Source: Clostridia bacterium | GTDB taxonomy: Bacteria > Bacillota > Clostridia > Peptostreptococcales > Anaerovoracaceae | DNA length: 30,141 bases | Assembly: GCA_902363595.1 (NCBI GenBank) | Contig: CABJAP010000025.1 | Coordinates: forward strand, 1 to 30,141 | Reading direction: 5' to 3' | Shown: one piece after another, positions 7,741 to 16,111 of the stretch | Numbering within the stretch: position 1 is the stretch's first letter | Layout of the letters: each line of letters begins with the position of its first letter | Translations under genes and position numbers: made by a program | The notes under the pieces: generated by a model | Seen by the model: the letters and a program-made list of their open reading frames with translations, nothing else | Databases searched by the model: none | Told to the model about the DNA's origin: nothing

Positions 7741-8379
7741 GTGGGATTTGATAAAGGCGAAAAGAAGGCAATCATGCTCTTTGAAGATCATATAGAAGCG
7801 TTTTCCGAGCTTCTGGGTCCTTATAGGAAAAGGAAGGGAGAACGCGGAATCAGCTATTATTTTGAAAACTATTCCCAATACAGCTGGACAAAAATATCTT
7901 GCATGTCCAACAAAAAACTTCTGTCAAATACATACTTCATCGATTTCACATTTGTCATGGATGATCTTGATCTGGGAGCGGACTTTAAAGCGAAGCTCGT
8001 CTTTACGGGCGCCATTAAGATGACAGGTGTAAAGCTCAAGGCTGGCGGCGGCGATCAAAGAGTGGTTGAGGCACTCAACGCAAATCGTCCCTTTATGGAA
8101 GAGCTGCTGAAATGCAGCAAGGAAGTGGATCTTTACAGCATGACCTTTGAATACAACGCCCATATAAGGCAGATGAAAGTTGTGATTACGCCTTATAACG
8201 GAGGCTACCTGTGGATAAAATTTCCGCCGGTCTTTTATCCCATGCGATTTTCCGGGGAAGAGATCTACCATCTCTGCCAGCTGCTGAATTTGTTAGGAAA
8301 AACATTTAGAGATGAAGAGATGAACCATGAGAAAACTGCTGATTCCAAAATGCAAAAAAAGATGGAGGCGCGATCATGA
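7741..8379 (+). CDS. Protein of unknown function in the catabolic cluster
   Basis: This 212-residue soluble protein starts at GTG with AAGGAG about seven bases upstream. It has no signal peptide, membrane segment or cysteine motif, and I do not recognise the family. It is a mix of alpha/beta with aromatic-rich segments (ISYYFENYSQYSW, GGYLWIKFPPVFYP), and the C-terminal 20 residues are charged. The stop overlaps the start of the next gene in ATGA, so the two are translationally coupled. Position between the alcohol dehydrogenase and the short-chain dehydrogenase suggests a role in the pathway, perhaps in binding or sensing; this is inference only. Confidence 0.75.
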   Translation: MGFDKGEKKAIMLFEDHIEAFSELLGPYRKRKGERGISYYFENYSQYSWTKISCMSNKKLLSNTYFIDFTFVMDDLDLGADFKAKLVFTGAIKMTGVKLKAGGGDQRVVEALNANRPFMEELLKCSKEVDLYSMTFEYNAHIRQMKVVITPYNGGYLWIKFPPVFYPMRFSGEEIYHLCQLLNLLGKTFRDEEMNHEKTADSKMQKKMEARS

Positions 8380-9167
8380 GTCCGATGAGTGAATGGATGA
8401 ATAAGAACATCCTTATTACCGGCGCGACCGGAGGCGTTGGCCTTGCCGCAGCTAAACGATTCTTCCGGGCAGGAGCCAGTTTGTTTCTTACTGGGCGCAA
8501 TCAAATAGCTCTCGATGAGATAAAAGGAGAACTGTTTAGAGAAAGCCAACGGGTTTGCTGCTTTGCGGGCGATCTAGCCGCTGCGGCTGGATGCCAGGCG
8601 ATTGTGAATGCCTTTGCCCGGCAGATGGGCAGACTGGATGTGCTGATCAACTGCGCGGGCGTATATGTGGAAGGGGCGGCGGAAGAAACTACGGAAGAGA
8701 TCTGGGATACGATCATTGATACCAACTTGAAGGGTTCCTTTTTCATGTGCCGCTATGGGATCCCGCTGCTGAGGGAATCCCGGGGAGCTATCGTTAATAT
8801 CAGCTCGGACGCGGGGCTTATCGGCAATAAGGGAGCTGCGGTATATTGCGCTTCCAAAGGAGGGGTATCCCTCTTCACCAAGGCGTTGGCCCTGGAGCTG
8901 GCAGAAGCCGGGATAAGGGTAAATGCCGTATGTCCCGGTGTCATCGAAACCGCTATGATCCAAAAAAACTTCAAAAGGTCAGGCTTTGATAATCGGCAGG
9001 AATATGACCGGCAGACGCTAAAGCCTTATCCTCAAGGGAAAAAAGCCAGGTATATCCGGCCGGAGGAAGCAGCGGAGCTGATCTTTTTCCTGGCGTCGGA
9101 AGAAAAAGCGGCAGCAATAACAGGAGCTTGTATATCCATCGATATGGGAGTTACTGCAGGATATTGA
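8376..9167 (+). CDS. Short-chain dehydrogenase/reductase
   Basis: This 263-residue classical SDR has the Rossmann glycine motif TGATGGVG near residue 14, the NCAG motif (about residue 91), catalytic Ser in NISSDAG and the Tyr-x-x-x-Lys pair in YCASKGG, followed by the PG motif VCPGVIETAM. The family interconverts alcohols and ketones with NAD(P)H. GGAGG precedes the ATG, which overlaps the upstream stop by four bases. In context it may act on a hydroxyl group of the substrate or product. The family is firm; the substrate is unknown. Confidence 0.92.
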   Translation: MSPMSEWMNKNILITGATGGVGLAAAKRFFRAGASLFLTGRNQIALDEIKGELFRESQRVCCFAGDLAAAAGCQAIVNAFARQMGRLDVLINCAGVYVEGAAEETTEEIWDTIIDTNLKGSFFMCRYGIPLLRESRGAIVNISSDAGLIGNKGAAVYCASKGGVSLFTKALALELAEAGIRVNAVCPGVIETAMIQKNFKRSGFDNRQEYDRQTLKPYPQGKKARYIRPEEAAELIFFLASEEKAAAITGACISIDMGVTAGY

Positions 9168-9241
9168 TCCAATCATAACAATTGAGGGATTGGGATGACA
9201 GCAAGCATAACTTATCATGATAAATAGAGAGGAGAATATAA

Positions 9242-10625
9242 ATGACACAACATGCAAAGCAAGAAGTAACGCTGAAAGAGCATATGGGCTTTTGGGAGTC
9301 CTGGGGCTTTGTAATTGGAATCGTTGTCGCAAGCACGCCGATCGTATCGTTTTTGAATGCTTTCGGAACATTGGGGCCGGCCTTTACGCTGATGGCGGCT
9401 GCCCTGGGAATCGTGTGCATGATCATCGCCACGTCCTATTCGGAAGTGGCCACCAGCATACCCAGCGCAGGAATGATCGTTGATTACACCCTTCCTACCA
9501 TGGGTCGGTCGATGGCTATATTCGACGTATTAACCGGCTATTTTATTTTAATATGCACGGCCGGCGCCATGGAAACCTTCATCGCAGGGCAATGTTTGGA
9601 ATTATTAGTACCCATCCCTTATAAGATCACCGCGCTGGTGTTAGTGGTCGTATTCCTGCTGATGAACTTATTTGGCATTGAGGTTCTGGGAAGATCCCAA
9701 TTGCTGCTGGCCGTATCCCATGATGGGGCTGCTGTTTGTGATGGGGCTGATGGGCCATTTTGAAATTGGCACCGTTTCTGAAAAGCTATCGGAAGCAGCG
9801 CCCTTTTTCCCGGAAGAGGGATTCAGCGCTATGATGCCATACTTTACAACGGCATTCTGGCTTTATATTGGAAATGAATATCTGTGCCCGATGGCGGAGG
9901 AAATCAAGGATCCGGGGAAAACGATCTACAAAGCGCAGTTCTTTGGAATCGTGGCCATCTTCGTCGTAGACTGCGTTTTCGGCCTTGCCGTCCTCAAGTA
10001 TATCCCTATGGACGATCTGGCTGCCTCGGATTTACCGCAGATGTTAGCCGCGGAGACCATGTTCGGAACATGGGGAAGCGTGGCACTGATCATTGCCACC
10101 GTTTTAGCAGGCGGAAGCGCTGCCGAAGCCCACATGGCAGGACCTCCAAGAATGTTGTACGGTCTTGCAAGAGACGGGATGATGCCGAAAATTTTCGCAT
10201 ATCTCCACCCCAAATTCAGAACGCCGTGGGTTGCCATTTTCTTCGTATGCATCCTTCTGTGCATTCCATTGGTCGTACCCATCAGTATTGAAACCGTCAA
10301 TTACTTTATTTCCATCGCTTGTGTGGGCTGGCTGGTTTCTTATGTCATGGTCCAGGTGGAATGTTTGATTCTGCGGAAAAAATATCCAAAGCTCCACAGA
10401 CCGTTCAAGTCGCCCTTCATGCCGCTGCCGCAGATCATTGGCCTGGCGGCCTGTGTCTTTGTCATCTACTCATCAGGCTGGGATGCGGGTTCAAAATCAT
10501 GCCTGTTCATGCTGGGCTTCTTCTTGTACGCGGTTCTTTGGGTAAAATTCAAGCTCAAGAAAAAATGCTTTGAACCGATTCCCCTTCAGGAAATGAAACA
10601 TTTAAGAATCAAGTGGGACGAATAA
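9242..10625 (+). pseudogene. APC-family amino acid/amine permease split by a one-base frameshift
   Basis: The first part (frame of 9242, to about 9718) encodes [21 protein letters not shown] and the first membrane helices of an amino acid-polyamine-organocation permease. The rest, including [16 protein letters not shown] and [17 protein letters not shown], lies in the next frame to 10625. Dropping one C from the CCC at 9717-9719 joins them as [12 protein letters not shown] in a single 460-residue protein of normal length with about 12 helices. Nothing else is damaged, so this is either a recent mutation or a sequencing/assembly error. It is not a long homopolymer, so slippage-based switching is unlikely. 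A GAGGAG motif precedes the ATG. It would import the pathway substrate, favouring an amine or amino acid. Confidence 0.85.
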
Positions 10626-10690
10626 TACTTTTGTTGGAACGCTTGCTGTATCGGGGGATTATGATCACAGACAAATAAGATAAAGGAGAG

Positions 10691-10718
10691 TATGGCGCGT
10701 TGATCAAGACGCGCCATA
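10691..10718 (+). promoter_or_regulatory. Perfect 10-bp hairpin between the ribosome binding site and the start of the aldehyde oxidoreductase
   Basis: TATGGCGCGT (10691-10700) and ACGCGCCATA (10709-10718) pair perfectly around an 8-base loop. The best ribosome binding site (AAAGGAGAG, 10682-10690) lies just before the hairpin and the ATG (10728) nine bases after it. With the hairpin folded, the distance from GGAG to AUG falls to about 11 bases, so the fold may enable translation. Alternatively the weak AAGAAG after the hairpin serves as the site. Confidence 0.7.
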
Positions 10719-10727
10719 AAAGAAGAT

Positions 10728-13604
10728 ATGAAACTTTCAAAAAAAACACTTACAATAAATGGCGCGGACAGGACCTTTGTCTGCGATCCGGATCAGGACA
10801 CGCTGGCATCTGTACTCAGGAGACTGGGGCTGACCGGAACAAAAGTCGGATGCGGAACCGGCGTATGCGGAGCATGCTCCGTTGTTCTTGATGATAAAGT
10901 GGTGAGATCCTGCACCAGAAAAATAAAAGGGATCAAGGATTTCAGCAAAGTGGTCACCATTGAGGGGATCGGGAATCCAATGAACCCGCATCCGCTGCAA
11001 TACGCATTCGTACATACGGCAGCAATCCAGTGCGGTTTCTGCTCGCCGGGTTTCATCATGTCGGCTTATCAGCTGCTCAAAGAAAACCAGGCGCCTTCCA
11101 GGGAAGAAGTGCGGGATTGGTTCCAAAAGCATCGTAATATTTGCAGGTGCACCGGGTACAAGCAGATTGTCGATGGGGTCATGGAAGCGGCCGCTATCCT
11201 GCGGGGAGAAAAGACCCTGGAAGATATCCGCTTTAAGTGGGAAAAGGAAACGGATCTTTACGGCAAGCCGCTGATAAGGCCCAATGCTTTGGCAAAGGCA
11301 TGCGGTGTCTGTGATTTCGGTGATGATGTGGCTTTGAAGATGCCGGAGGAAACGCTGCAGGCGGTTTTGGTCATGCCAAGAGTGACGAGCCATGCCAACA
11401 TCATCCGCATCGATACATCCGAAGCAGAAAAGGCGCCGGGAGTGGTGCAGATTATAACGGCCAAAGATGTCCAGAAAGCGGGATGCAAGAATGCACTCAT
11501 GGCTTATACGTTTTCGCCCAGAACCTTGCCCTACGATCAGGTTCACAAGCTCATACAAGATGAAAAAATCATAAGCTGGGGCAATGTGATTGCCATCGCG
11601 GTGGCGGACACGAAAGCCCGCGCCCAAGAAGCGGCGGAACTGGTGAAGATGGAATACGAGCAATTACCGGAGTATATGAACTATCTGGAAGCCGTGCTGC
11701 CGGATGCCATGGAAATCCATCCTGGTATGCCCAATATTTACTGCCAGCATCCTCTTCGCAAGGGCGCCGCAGACGATGTTCCGAAGCTGATCGAGGAAGC
11801 GGCCTTTTCGGTAGAAGGCAGCTTTTATTCGTCGAGGGAGCCCCACCTTTCCATTGAAGGGGATACGGTTCAGTCCTACTATGATGAGGATGGACTGCTG
11901 ACCGTTCAGTGCAAGAGCATGACCAACTATTTTGACCGGGATGATATTGCAGAAGCTTTGGGAGAAGAGATCGAAAACATAAGGGTTGTTGAAAATCCCA
12001 CGGGCGGATCCTTCGGCTGGGCCATGAACGCAGGTTCCTATGCCCTCTGTGCAATGGCTGCTAAGCTGACCAGGATGCCGGTGGCCCTCCACATTGATTA
12101 CGCCCAGTTTATAGCTCTCTCAGGAAAGCGTTCCCCGGCCTATATGAACGGCCGCCTGGCGTGTGATGCGGAAGGGAAGATCCTCGCCGGAGAATTTGAC
12201 GCGGGCATGGATCACGGCGCGTATCATGAAATGGGTGACGATAAGATTATCCGTATGCTGCGGTTCATCTTTTACCCCTACTATGTGCCCAATGCCTTGG
12301 GACTGTCGAGAGTCGCCATAACCAATCACGCCTTTGGGACCGCGTACAGAGGATACGGCGCGCCCCAGGCCTTCACATGCGGGGAGGCCCTCATCGATAT
12401 GCTGGCAGAAAAGGCAGGCATGGATCCATTTGAATTCCGTTATAAGAATATCGCAAGGCCCGGACAGGACAACATCAACCAGGTGCCCTTCCTGGAATAC
12501 CCCATGGAAGCAATGATGGATAAGATGAAGCCCATGTATGAGGAGGCCAAGAAAAAAGCAGAGGAATTTAATGCAGCCACGGATGGTTCTGTGCGCAAAG
12601 GCGTGGGCCTTGCCTGGGGAGGATACACTGTAGGTCTGGGAGCAGTCGATGAAGCCAGCGTGGCTATCGAGCTGAGGCCCGACGGCAAGTTCACCAAATA
12701 CGATACCTGGCAGGATCAGGGGCAGGGCGGGGATGCCGGTTCCCTGATCCATACCCTTCAGGCATTGAGACAGTACTTCCCCCAGGTCACGCCTGAGGAT
12801 ATACGCTTAGTACAGGCCGATACCAAGCTTTGTCCCAACACCGGCGAATCGGCGGGTTCCAGATCCCATTTCGCCAACGGAAAGGCTACCATATTGGCGG
12901 CAAAGAATCTTACGGACGCAATGCGAAAGGAAGACGGCACTTATCGAACCTATGATGAAATGGCAGCGGAGGGGATCCCGACCAAATACAACGGCGACTG
13001 GACGGCAGCCAGCGAATGGGATGATCTGGTAGAGATCGAGCCCAATGAAGGAATGGGCAATCCTGCCTATGCGTATATTTACACCTTATTCCTGGCAGAA
13101 GTGGCAGTAGACATGCGTACAGGAAAGACGACGGTGGAAGGGTTTCGATGCGTCGATGAAGTGGGTAAGGTTGGCAATGTACAGTCTCTTGACGGACAGG
13201 CCTACGGCGGAATTTCACATTCCATCGGATTTGCCCTTTCCGAAGACTATGAGGATGTCAGAAAGCATACCAATATGCTGGCGGCCGGCGTTCCCACCAT
13301 TAAGGATATCCCCGACGATATGACGCTGATCCATATGAACGGTGAAAACGCCAGAGGTCCCTGGGGCTCCTCCGGCTGCTCGGAAGGCTTTCAGTCAGGA
13401 AATCATGTGGCTGTTTTGAATGCCATCAATCATGCCTGCGGCGTGAGGATCCATGAGCTTCCCGCCACGCCTGAAAAGGTTAAGGCCGGGATAGAGGCCC
13501 TTGCTAAAGGGGAGCCCAATCCAAACGTTCCTGAAACATATTTTTTGGGCTCCGACTTTTATGATGAACTGGAAGCAATCAAGGAAAAGCCCATGAGCTT
13601 GTAG
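10728..13604 (+). CDS. Molybdenum aldehyde oxidoreductase (xanthine oxidase family, MOP-like)
   Basis: The 958-residue single-chain enzyme has two N-terminal [2Fe-2S] domains fused to the molybdopterin domains without an FAD domain, the layout of Desulfovibrio aldehyde oxidoreductase (about 907 residues). Plant-ferredoxin-type cysteines are at 42, 47, 50 and 62; the second cluster uses 102, 105, 139 and 141. The molybdenum part shows GGSFGWAMNAG, the AYRGYGAPQA loop and a C-terminal GSSGCSEGF whose Glu matches the catalytic base of the family. It should oxidise an aldehyde to an acid (or hydroxylate a heterocycle) and pass electrons to the flavin/Fe-S protein encoded five bases downstream. 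Translation may depend on the leader hairpin. Substrate preference is not readable. Confidence 0.92.
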   Translation: MKLSKKTLTINGADRTFVCDPDQDTLASVLRRLGLTGTKVGCGTGVCGACSVVLDDKVVRSCTRKIKGIKDFSKVVTIEGIGNPMNPHPLQYAFVHTAAIQCGFCSPGFIMSAYQLLKENQAPSREEVRDWFQKHRNICRCTGYKQIVDGVMEAAAILRGEKTLEDIRFKWEKETDLYGKPLIRPNALAKACGVCDFGDDVALKMPEETLQAVLVMPRVTSHANIIRIDTSEAEKAPGVVQIITAKDVQKAGCKNALMAYTFSPRTLPYDQVHKLIQDEKIISWGNVIAIAVADTKARAQEAAELVKMEYEQLPEYMNYLEAVLPDAMEIHPGMPNIYCQHPLRKGAADDVPKLIEEAAFSVEGSFYSSREPHLSIEGDTVQSYYDEDGLLTVQCKSMTNYFDRDDIAEALGEEIENIRVVENPTGGSFGWAMNAGSYALCAMAAKLTRMPVALHIDYAQFIALSGKRSPAYMNGRLACDAEGKILAGEFDAGMDHGAYHEMGDDKIIRMLRFIFYPYYVPNALGLSRVAITNHAFGTAYRGYGAPQAFTCGEALIDMLAEKAGMDPFEFRYKNIARPGQDNINQVPFLEYPMEAMMDKMKPMYEEAKKKAEEFNAATDGSVRKGVGLAWGGYTVGLGAVDEASVAIELRPDGKFTKYDTWQDQGQGGDAGSLIHTLQALRQYFPQVTPEDIRLVQADTKLCPNTGESAGSRSHFANGKATILAAKNLTDAMRKEDGTYRTYDEMAAEGIPTKYNGDWTAASEWDDLVEIEPNEGMGNPAYAYIYTLFLAEVAVDMRTGKTTVEGFRCVDEVGKVGNVQSLDGQAYGGISHSIGFALSEDYEDVRKHTNMLAAGVPTIKDIPDDMTLIHMNGENARGPWGSSGCSEGFQSGNHVAVLNAINHACGVRIHELPATPEKVKAGIEALAKGEPNPNVPETYFLGSDFYDELEAIKEKPMSL

Positions 13605-13608
13605 GTCG

Positions 13609-15900
13609 ATGGATACCTATTATAAACAATTTGAAAACTGTCTGCAGAGGGAAGAGGCCGGCTGTGTCAACGCATGTCCATTTCATTTGGATGTGCTGGA
13701 TTTCCAGGATAAAATCGTGCGGCATAAATACGACAGGGCTTACAAGACTTACAGAAATGCCGTACTGTTTCCGGAAATCGTCGCCAGGCTCTGTCCTGAG
13801 TACTGCAGCCTGGCCTGCCCGAGAAAGGACCTGGACGGGGCTGTCAAGCTGCGGCTGCTGGAGGAGGCTTGCGTGGGCAGAGCGAAAAAGAAAAAGCCGC
13901 CCAAATACAACTTGCCCCCCAAACCCGGCAGGATCGGCATAATCGGCGCAGGAATCAGCGGTCTTGCGTGCGCGGTCAAGCTGCTGGAAAAGGCATATAC
14001 GGTCATCATCTTTGAAAAAGAGCAGCAGATCGGAGGACAGCTGAAGATGCTGCTTCCTGAAGAATTATATCTGCAGGAGATCAAGCGCCAGCTGGATAAG
14101 GAGTACGATCAAGTAAAAACCGGAATGGAAATTCATGACCTGGATGAGCTCAAGTCCTATTCCTTTGATTGCATCTATGCGGCGACCGGAGAAGGCGGCA
14201 GACATTTTGATACGTTAAAAGAAACGGCCCATTGTTCTTTGAAGGACGGTATGGTGGTATTGGGCGGCGGTGCTCTCAACGGCAAGGAGGTTGTTGCTTC
14301 CATTGCCGATGGTATTGATGCCGCCGCTGCCATCGATGTTTTTATCAAGGCGGGAAAGCTGGATTATTACAAGAAGAGAGAGCCAACCAAGGTGAGGCCC
14401 GATCTCAAAGGGGTTGAGCCGCAAGAACCGATTGTGCCTGCCAGCGGCGGAATGCTGACCGAAGAGGAAACGGAATTGGAAGCAAGCAGGTGCATCCGGT
14501 GCCAGTGCGATGTTTGCCGTAAGCAGTGCGATTTGGTAAATTTCTATGATAAATGGCCTCTGGCTATGCGTGAAGAGATCGCGACCACAGCCATGCCCGG
14601 AGAATCCATGATCCACAAGGCTCCCGCGCTGCGTCTGGTCAATACCTGCACCCAATGCGGAGTCATGGGAGACGAATGTCCGGCGCAGATTGAGCTGGGA
14701 AAAATGATCTTAAAAGCCAGGAAATCGCTGCACAGGCAGAAGAAGATGCCGCCGGCTTATCATGGGTTCTGGCTGGATGATATGGAGCACGCAGGCAGCA
14801 GCGTCTCGAAGATTTGCAGACATGCTCCGGGAACGGACGTTTCTGAATACGCTTTTTTTCCGGGCTGCAACTTAGGTGCAGCCGATCCCAGATATGTTGA
14901 GCAGACTTACGGCTGGCTTTTGAAGCAGTTTAAAAACATGGGACTGCTCATAAGATGCTGCGGGATCCACGCTTCCTGGGCGGGCGATGAAGAGCTGCAG
15001 AGAAAACAGCAGCAAAGCTTGAAGAGGGATTGGGAACAACTGGGGCGACCCAAATTGATTGCGGCCTGTCCCTCCTGTATCCGTTATTTCAAGGAATCTC
15101 TTCCTGAAATAACGGTGATATCCCTCTATGAACTGATGGAATGCAGCGGAAAATGGCCGATACGGGATTTAAGTCCGGAAATCGGCAGCACGGTTTTTTC
15201 CATCTTCGATCCCTGTTCTGCGAGACACAATCCGCATATGAAAGAATCGATCAGATCCCTTTTAGAAAAGACGGGGATCAAGGCAGAGGAGCTTTCGCCT
15301 GATGGCGCTTACGGCTGCTGCGGATTCGGCGGGGATGGGGCTGTAGCCAATCCGGAGTTTACTAAATTTGTTGGGGCCCAAAGAAGCCGATTAAATGAAA
15401 AACCGTATCTTACCTATTGCATCAATTGCCGGGACGTATTTCTTGATGAGAGAAAGCCGGTAATCCATGTGCTGGATCTCCTGTTTTCGATCAATGGGTT
15501 TGATGCAGTCAGTCCTGATTATACGACAAGGCGCAGCAACCGGGCCTTTCTGAAAGAAACCTTGCTGGACCGGCTGTGGAAGGAAAAGGGGGCCTGCCAT
15601 GGGAAAAAATATGATTTTGAGATTGAGATCGATGGGGAAATCAGCAAGAAGCTCCAATCCCTCAGGCTGGTGGAAGAAGATGTTCGGCAGGTTATTAAGG
15701 AAAGCAGAAAAACGGGGAGACGGATTTATGATGAAAGAAGCCGTACCTATGTTTGTTATGCCAAGCTGAACTATATTACCTGCTGGATCAGGTATGAACT
15801 GGCGGGCGAAGTTTATGTTATTAAAGATGTATATACCCACAGGATGGAAATTGAACTGGAGGCGGTTTGGAATGGAAGAAAAGTCAAGCCTGATCTGTGA
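13609..15900 (+). CDS. Flavin/Fe-S oxidoreductase with dicluster-binding and CCG domains, electron partner of the aldehyde oxidoreductase
   Basis: The 763-residue multi-domain protein begins with a glutamate-synthase-small-subunit-like Fe-S domain (cysteines at 11, 19, 23 and 62, 66, 70). A short FAD-binding region (GIIGAGISGLAC, residues 110-121) follows, with a second glycine motif VLGGGALNG. Two further cysteine clusters (CIRCQCDVC and CTQCGVMGDEC) resemble ferredoxin or succinate-dehydrogenase-type sites. Two HdrB/GlpC-type CCG segments follow (GCNLG...CCG and CCGFGG), then an unrecognised 90-residue tail. The flavin region is shorter than in full GltD-like enzymes, so a missing NAD(P) site is possible. 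I recall similar proteins beside MOP-type oxidoreductases in Desulfovibrio and acetogens. It probably carries electrons from the molybdenum enzyme to NAD or a quinone-independent acceptor. Confidence 0.85.
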   Translation: MDTYYKQFENCLQREEAGCVNACPFHLDVLDFQDKIVRHKYDRAYKTYRNAVLFPEIVARLCPEYCSLACPRKDLDGAVKLRLLEEACVGRAKKKKPPKYNLPPKPGRIGIIGAGISGLACAVKLLEKAYTVIIFEKEQQIGGQLKMLLPEELYLQEIKRQLDKEYDQVKTGMEIHDLDELKSYSFDCIYAATGEGGRHFDTLKETAHCSLKDGMVVLGGGALNGKEVVASIADGIDAAAAIDVFIKAGKLDYYKKREPTKVRPDLKGVEPQEPIVPASGGMLTEEETELEASRCIRCQCDVCRKQCDLVNFYDKWPLAMREEIATTAMPGESMIHKAPALRLVNTCTQCGVMGDECPAQIELGKMILKARKSLHRQKKMPPAYHGFWLDDMEHAGSSVSKICRHAPGTDVSEYAFFPGCNLGAADPRYVEQTYGWLLKQFKNMGLLIRCCGIHASWAGDEELQRKQQQSLKRDWEQLGRPKLIAACPSCIRYFKESLPEITVISLYELMECSGKWPIRDLSPEIGSTVFSIFDPCSARHNPHMKESIRSLLEKTGIKAEELSPDGAYGCCGFGGDGAVANPEFTKFVGAQRSRLNEKPYLTYCINCRDVFLDERKPVIHVLDLLFSINGFDAVSPDYTTRRSNRAFLKETLLDRLWKEKGACHGKKYDFEIEIDGEISKKLQSLRLVEEDVRQVIKESRKTGRRIYDERSRTYVCYAKLNYITCWIRYELAGEVYVIKDVYTHRMEIELEAVWNGRKVKPDL

Positions 15901-16066
15901 TGCCTGTCAGGCGAGACTGGAAGAGGCTCAGGTACAATTTCGCTATCTGGGCAAGTCCTTCCGGTACAAGGCGCCCAGGTGCCCGGTATGCGGACAGGTG
16001 TATTTATCGGCGGAATTGGTGACAGGCAGAATGGCGGATGTGGAAAGACAATTGGAAGATAAGTAA
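15872..16066 (+). CDS. Small CxxC...CxxC redox/zinc-ribbon protein
   Basis: This 64-residue protein has two CxxC pairs (CDAC and CPVC), a zinc-ribbon or rubredoxin-like pattern. The ATG at 15872 was chosen over a longer frame because GGAGG lies nine bases upstream, inside the end of the previous gene; the two genes overlap by 29 bases. I recall a small protein of this kind encoded next to MOP-type aldehyde oxidoreductases in Clostridium ljungdahlii and Desulfovibrio, so it likely works in the same electron chain or in enzyme maturation. It closes the catabolic cluster. Confidence 0.8.
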   Translation: MEEKSSLICDACQARLEEAQVQFRYLGKSFRYKAPRCPVCGQVYLSAELVTGRMADVERQLEDK

Positions 16067-16085
16067 TATGATTTTTGAACGAGGC

Positions 16086-16111
16086 CTTGTTTGAACATTC
16101 GCTCAAACAAG
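16086..16111. terminator. Hairpin between convergent genes
   Basis: CTTGTTTGA (16086-16094) pairs perfectly with TCAAACAAG (16103-16111). It overlaps the stop codon of the minus-strand peptidase gene and lies 20 bases after the plus-strand redox gene. Neither side has a good T run, so termination from it alone may be weak. Confidence 0.5.

Noticed and set aside
9700..9730. Programmed frameshift in the permease gene.
   Set aside because: There is no slippery heptamer, no downstream pseudoknot and no family precedent; a plain one-base insertion explains it.
10692..10703. Leader peptide ATG GCG CGT TGA after the strong ribosome binding site.
   Set aside because: Only three codons and the ATG lies inside the hairpin stem; more likely a by-product of the palindrome, although coupling cannot be excluded.
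2544..16066. Microcompartment-linked glycyl-radical locus.
   Set aside because: No shell protein genes and no obvious encapsulation tail on the enzymes.
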